Counted from the stretch's first letter, positions 47,012 through 56,740 are shown. The stretch is DNA of 64,000 nt from AWTP1-13 sp963775835 (GCA_963775835.1 CAVZKV010000027.1:182231-246230); one strand, 5' to 3'. A program made the numbers and translations. The notes: generated from the sequence alone by a model not told the origin.

Positions 47012-47247
47012 CGCATCTTTGCTCTTTTCGTTAAGAGATCATTAAACGTAAGCCACCGGCAGGTGTCAGGCGGCGCTGTGTTACTTTCAAGACACGCGTG
47101 GCTCTGATTGCAGAGCTTCGGCCTAAGGTCTGATACCCTCTTCCCTCGGATGGTTATAGGTTTGCGAATGAGAGCACCGTAGCCAAACGCAAACCCTTAG
47201 CGAGCGGCGCGGGTCCATTCATTGCTCCCATCATGTCTGTTGGTGCG

Positions 47248-47271
47248 GGGACGCTTGGCGACAAGCGTCCC
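47248..47271. repeat. GACGCTTG hairpin element, copy 1
   Basis: GGGACGCTTG-GCGA-CAAGCGTCCC, perfect 10-bp arms with a 4-nt loop, followed by TTATTTT. Confidence 0.9.
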
Positions 47272-47444
47272 TTATTTTGTGCCCGCCAAGGCGCCTAGCG
47301 CCGCCGCTGCGAGAGCAGAGCTTTTGGTGGTGAAAACCGGGCTTCGGTCTTGCTTTCTTCCCTGCGCCAGCACTAGTTTTCTAACTGCAGGGAGCGCCAA
47401 CGCCAGCCCCCACACCCTGGCTCCGGAAGCTCCCGCAATACCTC

Positions 47445-47468
47445 GGGACGCTTGGCAACGAGTGTCCC
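47445..47468. repeat. GACGCTTG hairpin element, copy 2 (diverged arm)
   Basis: GGGACGCTTG-GCAA-CGAGTGTCCC. Two changes in the right arm both keep G-U pairing if transcribed on this strand. ATTATTTTT follows, as in copy 1. Confidence 0.85.
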
Positions 47469-47708
47469 ATTATTTTTCGCGCATCGAAGCCTGTCCCGTG
47501 ACAGTCTGGGGTGTTCCAGGAGCCCGGGGTCCAACTTGTATTCGGGCTTACGCGCACCACGGGAAGACCGACCTCGGTGCCGACGGACGCGGCAGCAGTC
47601 TAGCAGTGTTTCATTCGCTGCGGGTCGGTGAGCCCCACGCCGACGGCGTGTCAGGAGGACCCGCGCCGTCCCGGCCACACCCACCGTTCACTGCTTCTGC
47701 ATCGCGCG

Positions 47709-47915
47709 TTAGGCTTCGGCTCGCGGAACTTTGCGGTACACGTTCGCCGCGATGTGCTCAGCGAGCCTGCGATGGCGACCGATCAACCGCACAAACTCGC
47801 GCGCCTGTTGGTTCGAGAGTCGCCAGGATTGCCTAGTCTTGCGGTCCTCGATCACAATGCCAGCATTGTCGCCGGCGATGACCTCAAACGGGCAGATCGT
47901 CAAGGTTATAGTCAT
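47709..47915 (-). CDS. small hypothetical protein
   Basis: A 68-residue product beginning MTITLTICPFEVIAGDNAGI. The ATG at 47915 follows GAGGGGG at a good distance. The N-terminal half is beta-like, and the C-terminal half is a basic helix (RLSNQQAREFVRLIGRHRRL). No family recognised. It lies alone between hairpin copies and the IS110 relic. Confidence 0.55.
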   Translation of the reverse strand: MTITLTICPFEVIAGDNAGIVIEDRKTRQSWRLSNQQAREFVRLIGRHRRLAEHIAANVYRKVPRAEA

Positions 47916-48088
47916 TGCGCCCCCTCAATGCTTGCAAAGCCTTTTGAACAGTGCCGCAGTAACGTCGCGTCGCCACGCAGTCCATTCGACAGGTTACGAG
48001 CTGCTGTCGTTACTCACTTCATCAGGGAGGCACTCATCATCATTCGCGGGGGTACCGCAAGGCAGCCACCAGCCGACGCTTACCAAGG

Positions 48089-48740
48089 GTTCGCACCTTT
48101 GAGACTACAACCGCGAGCCTGATGGCCCTGTCGGACTGGTTGACCGAGCACAAATGTACGCATATCGCCATAGAAGCGACCAGCGTCTATTGGAAGCTGG
48201 TATGGCACATCTTGGCCGATGGCGACTTCCAACTGGTGTTGGCCCATGCCGCACACGTCAAGAATGTGCCCGGCCACAAGACTGACGTCAGCGGGCGAGC
48301 TTTGTCCCGGACACACCGACACAGGACCTGCGCGCTCTGCTGCGCACGCGCAAAGAGATCGGGTTATGAGCCGCTTTCCCTCTGTCGGCCATCTCATCTC
48401 TTGAGCCTGCATCTGTCCGCGCAACGACGAGAGTGCGGGCAAGCGTCGCTCCAATCGCCTGCGCAAACGAGCGCCCTGGCTAAAGACGACACTGGTCCAA
48501 TCCGCATGGGCGGCTGCCAACAAGAAGGGTAGCTATTTGCGCGCCCAGTTCTACCGCATCACGGCGCGCCGCGGAGCAAAGAAGGTAATCGTGGCTGTCG
48601 CCGCTTCCATCCTCACCGCCATCTACCACATGCTCAAGGACGGAACCACCTATCGGGGCCTTGGCCCTCGTCACTTCGACCGTCGCTCCGAGGCACAACA
48701 CACGCGTCACCTCGTCAGGCGCCTCGCCGACCTTGGCTGA
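48089..48740 (+). mobile_element. IS110-family transposase relic (internally deleted and frameshifted)
   Basis: In frame from 48089: VRTFETTTASLMALSDWLTE then HIAIEATSVYWKLVWHILAD and LVLAHAAHVKNVPGHKTDVS, the DEDD N-terminal domain of IS110 transposases. FVPDTPTQDLRALLRT-like residues follow. Then the frame jumps to KRAPWLKTTLVQSAWAAANK and SYLRAQFYRITARRGAKKVI, the C-terminal serine-containing domain, ending at TGA 48740. The middle third is missing and two or more frames are needed, so it is dead. Confidence 0.85.
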
Positions 48741-48839
48741 CATGTGCTAGCACCCCGAACCAGTTAAGAGCCTCCACTTCTCCACTGAAGGCGATATGCC
48801 GTGTCGAACGATAGCGTCACCAAACTAAATCAGCCGGTA

Positions 48840-49080
48840 GCGGTGTGCCAGCCGCGTGTACGCGATCGCGAAGCAGCCACCGTTGATCCGGGCCACATCC
48901 GCTTCACGCCTGCGATCCTTACGTACGGCGCTCGAAGGCGGTGGAAGCCTCGCTGCCGCTCATTTACCTGAAGGGCATCTCAACGGGTAACTTCTCAAAG
49001 GCGCTGGCAGCCTTGTTTGGCAAGGATCCGTGGGGCTGTCGGCATCGACGATTGCCCGACTTAAGGATATTAGCCAGAGA
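48840..49080 (+). mobile_element. IS256-family (mutator) transposase relic
   Basis: Translated in two frames: HIRFTPAIL, KAVEASLPLIYLKGISTGNF and SKALAALFGKDPWG, continued in another frame by GLSASTIARLKDI. This is the conserved N-terminal part of IS256-type transposases (LPxLYLKGxSTGDFxxALxALLG). Only about 80 residues remain, and no terminal inverted repeats were found. Confidence 0.8.
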
Positions 49081-49137
49081 GCCCGACCCAAATCAATCGG
49101 AGAAAGGTCTGGGCTCGGACGCCTGAGAAAACACATG

Positions 49138-49165
49138 AGCCCGGATTTCTTCGGGCTTCTCTTTG
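49138..49165 (+). terminator. short stem-loop with T-rich tail
   Basis: AGCCCG (49138-49143) pairs with CGGGCT (49152-49157), followed by TCTCTTT. It has the form of a common amino-acid-operon or small-RNA terminator but lies among relics. Confidence 0.5.
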
Positions 49166-49653
49166 ACGGAGACATGATGGTTCCTTGCTAGTTCCGTCAG
49201 TCGAGCGCCACATATAAGTGACCAACTGCAGGTTCACATGCACCGGCACGTTGGCGTCAGCTCCTGTCAAAGTAAGCCACATCTGCATTCCCTCCGTGCA
49301 AGGACTGTATCTCATCCGGCCCATTTCCCTTTCGCATCCAAAGGAAAAAACTGTGTTGCCGATTAGATTCAGGCCTGCTCAAGCTCCGCGATTTCCCGCT
49401 CGAGAATGACCACGTGCCTGCGCAGTTCGCGCGTCATGCCGTGGCTTATTGTCTCCCTGGTGACAACCCTCTACCAGCCCGCATGCTATCTGAGCTTTGG
49501 ATGCGGGGAGACTACGATGAATATGGAGCAAAACATCAGCGAGTTCTTGGCGCTTTCCAGGCTCTCGCGTTGCTCGACCTACTCAGCGACCCTGCATTGG
49601 GGTGTGTCACTGCGATGGGACGACGCCAGAAAGAACTAAAGAGGCTGCCACCA

Positions 49654-49770
49654 ATGGCGGAGCCCCGCGGGTGGTACACAAACGTTGTTATCGCCATCCT
49701 CTACCTGGGCGTCCTCTACGGCCTCATCTTCGCTTGGAAATGGTTGCCCGATGCACTGTTTGGCTGGTGA
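49654..49770 (+). CDS. candidate 38-residue membrane peptide
   Basis: ATG at 49654 follows GAGG by 9 nt. The product MAEPRGWYTNVVIAILYLGV then LYGLIFAWKWLPDALFGW has one clear membrane helix flanked by Trp residues. The frame extends upstream to 49414, but that part looks non-coding. No family recognised. Confidence 0.4.
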   Translation: MAEPRGWYTNVVIAILYLGVLYGLIFAWKWLPDALFGW

Positions 49771-50043
49771 CGCCACGCCACACGACTAATCCCTTGCACC
49801 CTGCGGCTGATTCCAAATTCGGAGCGATCTCTTGCTCAAAGTTAGCGACATGCTTGCGCAGCTCCTGAGCATGCCCGCACGGAGGCCAAGGACAGCAAGA
49901 CTATCTCAGGCAATCGAGGACACCACCATGCAAAATGACGGCGATTGGCCATGCGGTGTCACTGTGGTGACAGCCCGGTACGAAGTCCCCATGCTTCTTC
50001 CGGAGGCTGAAAGTCGATCGAGCTGCTTTGTGGAGGATAGACT

Positions 50044-50175
50044 GTGAAAAGGATTTTGATGGCTTGCGCACTGGCCGCCTTCACAGCGACTGGAGGGGCG
50101 GTTGCTTTCACGCAGTCCTGTAAATCGGCGTCTTGCCCGTCTTGCTGTCAGCAAACGAACGGATGTGGGCAGTGA
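50044..50175 (+). CDS. small exported cysteine-rich peptide
   Basis: GTG at 50044 follows GGAGG by 8 nt. The 43-residue product has a signal peptide (VKRILMACALAAFTATGGAV, likely cleavage after AVA) and a mature part rich in cysteine: SCKSASCPSCCQQTNGCGQ. The frame continues past the TGA at 50173-50175 as QSYCDKCKK before a TAA, with two more cysteines. A longer ancestral peptide cut by a nonsense change (TGG to TGA) is therefore likely. Metal binding or disulfide bonding is inferred from composition only. It is too short for ordinary ORF lists. Confidence 0.5.
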   Translation: MKRILMACALAAFTATGGAVAFTQSCKSASCPSCCQQTNGCGQ

Positions 50176-50402
50176 CAGAGCTACTGCGACAAGTGCAAAA
50201 AATAATTAAAAGACGGCATAGTGGCGACCATGGTTGCCATCGCCACCACGACGGTGCGATGTAATTGACAACGCTGGTCGGCAACATGCCGCCTAGTATG
50301 CCTACCAAGCGGCATCGCCGTCCCCCGCTGCAAGCCGTTCGACACGCCCCGAGCGGTTCTGTCCCCCGGCCAGCGGCAGTTGCGGGGCTTGGCCGCTTTC
50401 CA

Positions 50403-51110
50403 TCATATCCATTCCAGCTCGGCGATCTCGCGCTTCAAAAACGCCTGCTGTTTCCTGAGTACCGGGCTGAGATCCACTGATCGCAGGCGCTCCATTACCC
50501 TGGCGAACTCCTCACGCTTTTTCGCGAGCGTCTTCTGGCTTCCGTAAGCTCGGGCTTGCGCGGCCATACCGCTCCGCGTTGATGCGCGTCCAGCCCGGGC
50601 ACTTCGTCTTGACCCAATTGCGGCTCGGCCCGCTCGAATAGTGTGAGGGCGCTTGGACACGACGCCCTCGAAACCAAACTTGCTGCAGTGATCGAATAGC
50701 AGTGAGGTTTGCCCTGGCGCATGAAGGGCACACGCGACTTGCGGCACAGTTGACGCAGGTCGCGCTTGCGCTCGGACAGGGGTAAGGCGCGCAAATCAAC
50801 GCCATCCTGATGCAGCAAATCGAAGGCCATGAACATCAACCTGGCTTTCGTCCGGGTGGCTGATACGCATCTGGGCCATCAGCCGATAGAAATGCGCCGA
50901 TCCCCGGGGATCGATTAGGCACAGCTTGCCATCGAGGATCGCCGATTGCGCGGGCAGCTTGCCGAAGGCCTCGACCATCCCAGGCAGGCGGTCGGTGCGT
51001 GAATAGAAACGGACGCCGGCGCCGTCCTTAATGACCTAAAATCTGAAGCCATCCCACTTGGGCTCGTGCAGCCAATCGTCACCTTTGGGTGGGCGAACGA
51101 CTGCAGAGGG
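50403..51110 (-). pseudogene. ATP-dependent DNA ligase (LigD ligase-domain type) relic
   Basis: Read across several frames: GDDWLHEPKWDGFRF then VIKDGAGVRFYSR (the KxDG active-site region with HEPKWDG), GMVEAFGKLPAQSAILDGKL and CLIDPRGSAHFYRLM, MFMAFDLLHQDGVDLRALPL and SERKRDLRQLCRKSRVPF, LLFDHCSKFGFEGVVSKR, and VKTKCPGW. These run in the order of an ATP-dependent ligase. At least three frame changes and a stop make it non-functional. Confidence 0.82.
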
Positions 51111-51261
51111 GACGGATGACGGTGAGACGCGGCACAACTGGGCTGCTCTGACGTTCCGCTGTCGTTCAGTTAGGTACTTCTCGGAACGTGGCTTGCTCAG
51201 AAACCCTTGATTTTGCTGGCGATCCCGGCAGAACGCGCACCCCAAGACCGGTCCCAAGAGA

Positions 51262-51565
51262 AATAACGCCAACGGCAAGCTTGATCGCGTTGTCGGAGTG
51301 GCTGGCAGAGAACCACTGGACGCATGTCGCGATGGAGGCAACCGGCGTCGATTGGAAGCCGGTATGACACATCTTGTCCGATGGCGGCTTCCAGTTGATT
51401 CTGGCCAATGCTGCACATGTCAAGAATATACCCGGCCGCAAGACCGACGTGAAGGATGCGACTGGGTATCTGATCTGTTAGCACATGGTCCGATCCGGCC
51501 GAGTTTCGTGCCCGACAGTCTAACGCAGGAGATGCGCGCATTAATGCGCACGTCCACGCGAGCCG
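51262..51565 (+). mobile_element. second IS110-family transposase relic
   Basis: SLIALSEWLAENHWTHVAME, ATGVDWKPV then a TGA stop, HILSDGGFQLILANAAHVKN and IPGRKTDVKDATGYLI, then FVPDSLTQEMRALMRTSTR in another frame. This is the N-terminal IS110 domain only. It is similar but not identical to the relic at 48.1 kb, so it came from a different insertion. It runs straight into the replicase relic. Confidence 0.82.
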
Positions 51566-51569
51566 CTGC

Positions 51570-52150
51570 GCTTTTATGGCGCGGTCGAGCGTAGCATTGC
51601 ACGGCGCATCGGTGCCGATCGCCACTACACAGGGCTGATCTCCAAAAACCCAGTGCATCCGCACTGGCGTGTCGAGTGGCGACGCGATGAGCCGTATACG
51701 CTGGCGGAGTTGGCCGACTGGATATTTGAATGGGACTGCGGCCCGACCCGAGCGCCGAGCACGTTCGGTGCTGGCTGCAACGTCACGGTGTTCGATGAAC
51801 TGCGCCATATTGCCTATCGCGAAGTTCTCGCGTTCAAGCGTGACGGCTCGCTCGAAATATGGTTGGCTCGCTGCGAGCGTTTGGCAATCTCGCTCAATTA
51901 ACAATTTCCCCGCGCAATGAAACTGTCCGAAGTGCGCGCCATAGCTAAATCGGTACCGAAATGGAAGTGGCGCCATTTCTCAGAATGCAAGTTCTCAGAG
52001 CGGCAAGCGCAGCGCGCGGCGATCCGTGCCGCGCAAATGTGGGCCGACCACGTCTCAGCCGACGCGACGAAGCCATGGCAGGCGATGGGTATCGGCCGCG
52101 CCACCTACTACAGCCGCCGCAAGCCGGCAAACCGAACGGCTAAGCTCTAG
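51570..52150 (+). pseudogene. plasmid-type replicase (RepA/primase-like) C-terminal relic
   Basis: One frame, interrupted by a single TAA at 51900-51902: FYGAVERSIARRIGADRHYT, GLISKNPVHPHWRVEWRRDE and PYTLAELADWIF, then FDELRHIAYREVLAFKRDGS. After the stop come KLSEVRAIAKSVPKWKWRHF and SERQAQRAAIRAAQ, ending with WQAMGIGRATYYSRRK. The HYTGLI-KNP-HPHW block and the SEVRA-AKS-KW-WRHF block are typical of plasmid replication initiators (replicase family). The N-terminal part is missing where the IS110 relic abuts. Confidence 0.72.
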
Positions 52151-52459
52151 TTGGACAATAGCAGATAATAGCCCTTCCTTGGGTGTGCTTATGGTGCCCC
52201 CGACCGCCCAAGCTCCAGCTCCGACGCCGGTCGTTTTGAGCATGAGGCGTGACGGCTTCAGGCTCGCCTTCAATCCCGCCGCGCCCCCTGATTGCCCCAG
52301 GCGCGCGTGCCTTCGCTGCGGCTGTCGCGGCCCGAAAGTTCTGCGTCCCGTCGGAACCGCGTTCGCCAGCGTGGAGAGCGGCAGCATGAGCGGCCATCTC
52401 GATCACCACCAAACCAGCGCAGGTAGAACAGACGAAGCCACCGATTTACTTTGCTCAAT

Positions 52460-52675
52460 TCAAACCGAGCCGGCGCAGCAATCGCGTTCTTCCTGAATAG
52501 GCGGGCAGGGGACCGACCCGTAGGAACAGTAGACGCAGCACTTGCCCTTGATGGGCTTCATGCGGTGGCCGCATCCCTTACAGTTGTAGATGTACTGACA
52601 GGCATCAGTCGGCATGGTCTCGGTTGCGCTGTGACCGCATTCTGGACACGTGATGACGGATTGCAATTCCACCAT
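52460..52675 (-). CDS. GDCCVxC-family small cysteine-rich protein
   Basis: A 71-residue protein with eleven cysteines. CPECGH (C10/C13), CQYIYNCKGCGHRMKPIKGK and CCVYCSYGSVPCPPIQ match the GDCCVxC domain family. This family includes selenoprotein members and is often found near mercury-resistance genes. Here the Asp of GDCC is Lys (GKCC). A probable ribosome-binding site GGGGTGG lies upstream of ATG 52675. No mer genes are recognisable nearby. It is one of few intact genes in the decayed island. Confidence 0.85.
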   Translation of the reverse strand: MVELQSVITCPECGHSATETMPTDACQYIYNCKGCGHRMKPIKGKCCVYCSYGSVPCPPIQEERDCCAGSV

Positions 52676-53605
52676 TGACTGCCACCCCGCTGGATAAGAG
52701 GGAGTAGCAGACTAATCTCTGTAGCGGCCTCAAATGTAAGTGACGAAAGTCTGAGACAGAGGAAGGGGGCGATCCTGACACTCAGGCGGGCTCGGCCACG
52801 TGTGATCGCATCGGCGAGGCATTTTCCACCAGGTGGCACATGAGCAACCATCACCAAAGGCGGGCGAGCGTTGCAGATTTCCGCCGCCTTGCAGCGGGCG
52901 CACACTTGATCCGTATCTGATCGAGGCTGGCACCTTTGGACGAACCATCCGACGCGCAAGCCCGTTTGCATCGGTTGTGCGGCGCCGTTTGATCCATTTG
53001 GCAAAGATGTTGCACTTCCTGCCATGTACTTGTTCGCGACGAGCCCAGCCATTTCAAATGCCGCGAGCACGAGCGTTTTCTGTGAGCGGTACGCTGAGAC
53101 GCTGAGAAACGCGCAACTGGAAACTATCTGTGTCCGCATTTTGCGCCGCTTGCTGCCGCACGGAAAGTTTGCTGATCCTTGGGGCGCATCATTATGATGC
53201 GGCTGGACCCCGCCAAGACCGCGCCCGATGATAAACTTATGCGAATCTTGCCGATCTCGGTGTTGTCATCTCTGGCGTTCGTGGCCGCACCCGTTTGCTG
53301 GCAAAAAGACGGCAGACAAGGCGCGTCCGGAGACGGTCATCGATTTGCCCTCGCAGGGCAATCCGGTAAGCCAGACCCGAAGTTGTCAATCGTTCAGCGG
53401 AGGGGCGCGCCGCACCAGCGCGTCCGGCCTTTCTGCTCGCGTTCACTTTGTCTTGCTGTGGGAGGCGTGCCACCGCTCGGGTCACCGACTTTTCGTTCGT
53501 TGCTTAGCTCTTGCGCCTGGACGCCCGCTCCCCGGGGATGGTTCGCTAGAAAAGTTAAACAGCAGAGCTCCAGGAGTATTCTTCCTCAAGCCTAATCAAC
53601 GAGCC
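52676..53605. other. 930-bp region without a supported gene
   Basis: Several open frames of 70-190 codons overlap each other on both strands, none with a ribosome-binding site or recognisable sequence. GC content is lower than in the metabolic regions. It probably represents old decayed coding DNA. Confidence 0.5.
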
Positions 53606-53740
53606 CTAACCGGCCGCCTTCCCGGGCTTGGTGCCATTGCGTTCGCGTTTCGCCAACTTCGCCGCGCGTTGCACGGCATTCGTCGCCTTGCGCTGCTTGG
53701 CTTGGATGCGCTTGCGGCGCGAGTCCGACATCTTGGGCAT
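53606..53740 (-). CDS. very basic 44-residue protein
   Basis: MPKMSDSRRKRIQAKQRKAT, then NAVQRAAKLAKRERNGTKPG and KAAG. Sixteen of 44 residues are Lys or Arg, and it looks like one long helix. GAGGAG sits 7 nt before the ATG at 53740, an excellent site. Similar small basic proteins are common in Bradyrhizobium-like genomes; function unknown, nucleic-acid binding plausible. The overlapping longer frame (53592-53813) is an artefact. Confidence 0.6.
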   Translation of the reverse strand: MPKMSDSRRKRIQAKQRKATNAVQRAAKLAKRERNGTKPGKAAG

Positions 53741-53871
53741 GACTTTCTCCTCGATTGGCCCTAACCTCAGTGTGCTTGGAAAGTCGCTGCGCAGAACGGC
53801 TATTGTGGCTCAAAATGAGTCCGCCAAGTGGGAGTGCCGCAGCGCTCCCTGAGGTGTCGCCCCGGCGGCAG

Positions 53872-54306
53872 CTATCCGGGGTTGAGTTTCAACGCCATGT
53901 CGCCTGCGATGTTGTGCACGAGTTCCTTTCGCGCAAACTGCCACTTACCCTCTCGTTTGACGAATAAGTCTAAGTAGGTCCCGCCCATCACCGGGATCAG
54001 GCCGCCCGGAGATTCGCGGATCACGAGGTAGTCTGACCGCGCGCTGGCCCGGTCTTCACCGCCAAGCACCACGATCATGTTGGTAATGTAGTGCTTGCGC
54101 TGCGGGCCCTCGCCCGGCTTCGGGACGACGCCTGCGAGCAAAGTCTCAATTTGCGCGCGGCCGCATGCTCTACCATAGGTCGTCGTCCATTCCCCATCTT
54201 CCGCGAAGAGGGAGGCCACCTCGCTGAAATTGCAAGCATCAAGCGCGTGGCAATAGCGCGCCATCAGTTCGCGAATGGCGTCCTTCTCGTCCGCAGTACT
54301 GGTCAT
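53872..54306 (-). CDS. SnoaL-like/NTF2-fold protein
   Basis: A 144-residue product from ATG 54306 (MTSTADEKDAIRELMARYCH). The helix then ALDACNFSEVASLFAEDGEW and the C-terminal sheet (GGTYLDLFVKREGKWQFARK) are the SnoaL_4/NTF2-like pattern seen in ring-hydroxylating dioxygenase beta-like and ketosteroid-isomerase-like proteins. A GGAGCAAGG site precedes the start. The small-molecule ligand is unknown. Confidence 0.85.
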   Translation of the reverse strand: MTSTADEKDAIRELMARYCHALDACNFSEVASLFAEDGEWTTTYGRACGRAQIETLLAGVVPKPGEGPQRKHYITNMIVVLGGEDRASARSDYLVIRESPGGLIPVMGGTYLDLFVKREGKWQFARKELVHNIAGDMALKLNPG

Positions 54307-54629
54307 GCCCTTGCTCCGTGGACTGGCCCTTGAACTGGCACTTCTCCGACCCCAGCGGGTACCACTCATTGCGGTCACTTCTCGGGGCGAATCAGTGCTG
54401 CCAGGATGTGCGACGCAGTCGCGGAAGCACTATACCGAGCCTCTCCGCATCAGCGCTACCGTCCAGATGTCGGTTGATGCTCAAAACGCGCGGCGAGGTC
54501 GACTACAATAGGGTCTCTTAGACTTTTTACACTTGGCGCAATACGTACAAAGTGCGGGATGCTGGCGCTAGACAAAACAAGCACTTTCGAAGCACGCAGC
54601 GATGGCGACCCAACAGGCGAAAGGTAAAG

Positions 54630-55172
54630 AGTGAGACGGGAACGACCGACTCTCACGAGCGCTCGAAGGATTTTCTGAGCGGTCCGGAGATAGAGCAGCT
54701 GCTCGAGGCCGCCAAGAAAGGCCGCCACGGCATTCGCGACCACGCCCTTCTGCTCATGATCTACCGGCACGGCTTGCGGGTCAGGGAGGCCGTCCAGATG
54801 CGGCGCAACCAGCTCGATGTCAACGGTCGAGGCTGTGGGTCGCTCGCCTCAAGGGCAGCCTAGCGTCGAGCACCCGATCGCCGGCGACGAGCTCCGCGCC
54901 ATCAAGCGCTATCTTACGGGAGCCGCACCGACAATCTCGGCCAGGCACAGATCACCCGCCTGGCCGTCAATTATATCGTGCGGATCGCTGGCGAGACTGC
55001 AAAGCTCGGCCGCGTCTGGCCGCACATGCTGCGCCACTCTTGTGGCTAATACCTTGCCGACCAGGGCACCGACCTGCGCACCCTGCAGGACTACCTCGGT
55101 CACCGAGATCCCAAGCACACCGCTCATTACACCCGTGTTGCCAGGCACCGGTTTGAAGGCTTGTGGAAGTAG
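54630..55172 (+). pseudogene. tyrosine recombinase/integrase relic
   Basis: Frame 1: FLSGPEIEQLLEAAKKGRHG and IRDHALLLMIYRHGLRVREA, with the first catalytic Arg in HGLRVREA. A second frame holds VEHPIAGDELRAIKRYL. A third holds VWPHMLRHSCG then a TAA stop and YLADQGTDLRTLQDYLGHRD and KHTAHYTRVARHRFEGLWK, containing the H-x2-R, GHRD and catalytic Tyr boxes. All catalytic residues survive, but at least two frame changes and a stop kill it. It resembles small FimB/XerD-like integrases. Confidence 0.85.
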
Positions 55173-55392
55173 TTGCGAACGCAACGACTGGGCCCGACCT
55201 CATGACGCGAGCGCCCGCGCGCTTTTGAGGTTAGTGGGAGCGGTTTTTTCGGGGTTTCCCCTGAGTGTTTTGCGGTCGAGGAACTGGCATTCAGCTCCTG
55301 CCAACGAGTTGGTGAAGCCCGGTCAGGGCTATTTGCAGGTGTTCCAGAAACGTCAAGGAGGGAACTTCCCCTTCCAGGATTGGCGGTGACTT

Positions 55393-55572
55393 ATGTTGTG
55401 GATGGTTGGCGCGGTCTGTCTGATCTTTTTCGGCGTTGGGATCGGTGCCATCGGCTTGTCCGTCGGCATGTTAGGCTATGCAATAGTGGGTGGGATCATG
55501 GCGCTGGCTGGAATATTTCTGTTGATGTCCTTTCGTCGGCAAGTTCGCGATTGGAAGGCAAAGCAGCCCTGA
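55393..55572 (+). CDS. 59-residue two-helix membrane protein
   Basis: ATG at 55393; product MLWMVGAVCLIFFGVGIGAI, then GLSVGMLGYAIVGGIMALAG and IFLLMSFRRQVRDWKAKQP. Two membrane helices (about 2-24 and 28-48) are followed by a basic cytoplasmic tail. The ribosome-binding site is weak (GGCGGTGAC). The composition is far more protein-like than the surroundings. One codon shorter than common ORF cut-offs. Confidence 0.5.
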   Translation: MLWMVGAVCLIFFGVGIGAIGLSVGMLGYAIVGGIMALAGIFLLMSFRRQVRDWKAKQP

Positions 55573-56227
55573 AAACGCCCGACCACCCGGTCAGGAACTA
55601 ACGTATGCTGCTTAACCTGTTGCGCTTCGTCGGCCAGTCGTCTTTCCCAATATCTGTAGGTGCCCGCTAGGGCTGCTTGGTGTGATCGCGCCCTGCCTAC
55701 GGGTGTCCGGGGGCCCAGTGGAGGCGCCGGCCGTTCAGGGTGAACCTTGTATGGGGTCGAGCTTGTGAATAGGGCTGAGTTTCTTCGGCCAGAGCACCTT
55801 TGAGCGTGTCCAGACTTGGGCGACAGTCGAACGCGCGTGTAGGGCCGGCGCGCGGGCAAGTTGAACTAAACTGTCTCGGGTGCCGGCGTCAGACGGGACG
55901 TGCCGGCACCGGCTTGTCGGGTCGGAGCACCGGTGCATCGCACGTAGGTGACAAACTCGAGGAAAGCCGCCGGCTCGTCGCCAAGCAAAAGGCTGACGAG
56001 GAGGCAGCAGCAGCAACAAAGCGATTGCAAGAGATAGGCGAGAACCAAAGCTGGCTCGCGACCATTACAGAGTTGTGAGTGGCTGCAGCGTCTGTCAATG
56101 GGCCGCGTTTGGCACGGCAGGCTCGATCCGTTGCACCGTCGCGGCGACCGCCTCTCACGGTAGTATTTCCGGTTTTGCGACTTCGCATAGTGCAAGATCG
56201 GCCACGAAGCGTGCCTTACACAAAAAA

Positions 56228-56251
56228 GGGACGCTTGTTGTCAAGCGTCCC
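56228..56251. repeat. GACGCTTG hairpin element, copy 3
   Basis: GGGACGCTTG-TTGT-CAAGCGTCCC, perfect arms. Preceded by CACAAAAAA and followed by GCACCA. Confidence 0.9.
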
Positions 56252-56712
56252 GCACCACTATCAGACGGGCAACATTTCACCATGCCGAGGGGCATCGGCT
56301 ATGGTGGGGCGGCAAAAGGATCCGCACGATTACTTTTGACCTGGTTCCAACCAATCGACGCCCCAGACTGCAACTATTGATTCGTGTGGAAGAGGGCAAC
56401 GGACCTTTTGGCCACGCTCTGTTATCGGAGAGAGCGCGTGCTTTGAGGGCAACAAGACGCTCCACCGGAACGCCGCGAGGTCGAGGGGTTGTTCGGCGAT
56501 AAGTCGCCGCGCAAACAACTACGCCCCAGGCCGCGGGGAGGCCTGGGGCGTTGCTGATGTTGGCCGGGCAAGCGGGGACCGGGCCGACCGAACGACTCAG
56601 AATTTAACGTTTCAATCCTTTGCGATCCCTTAACGGACGTACCGGTGCGGGCGTGGATTGGCGCGGTGCGTAAAATGCATCCCTAACGCCAAGGTCGGAG
56701 CGCGCAAACAAA

Positions 56713-56740
56713 GGGACGCTTGTGCCCCCACAAGCGTCCC
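56713..56740. repeat. GACGCTTG hairpin element, copy 4 (longest stem)
   Basis: GGGACGCTTGTG-CCCC-CACAAGCGTCCC, perfect 12-bp arms. Preceded by CAAACAAA and followed by CCGCACC. Confidence 0.9.

Noticed and set aside
47222..47836. 204-codon plus-strand open frame across two hairpin copies
   Set aside because: It runs through two palindromic elements, has no ribosome-binding site and no recognisable protein features.
54630..55172. Active integrase marking a functional genomic island with att sites
   Set aside because: The integrase needs at least two frame changes and has a stop before the catalytic Tyr; no tRNA gene or direct repeat pair was found at the region's ends.
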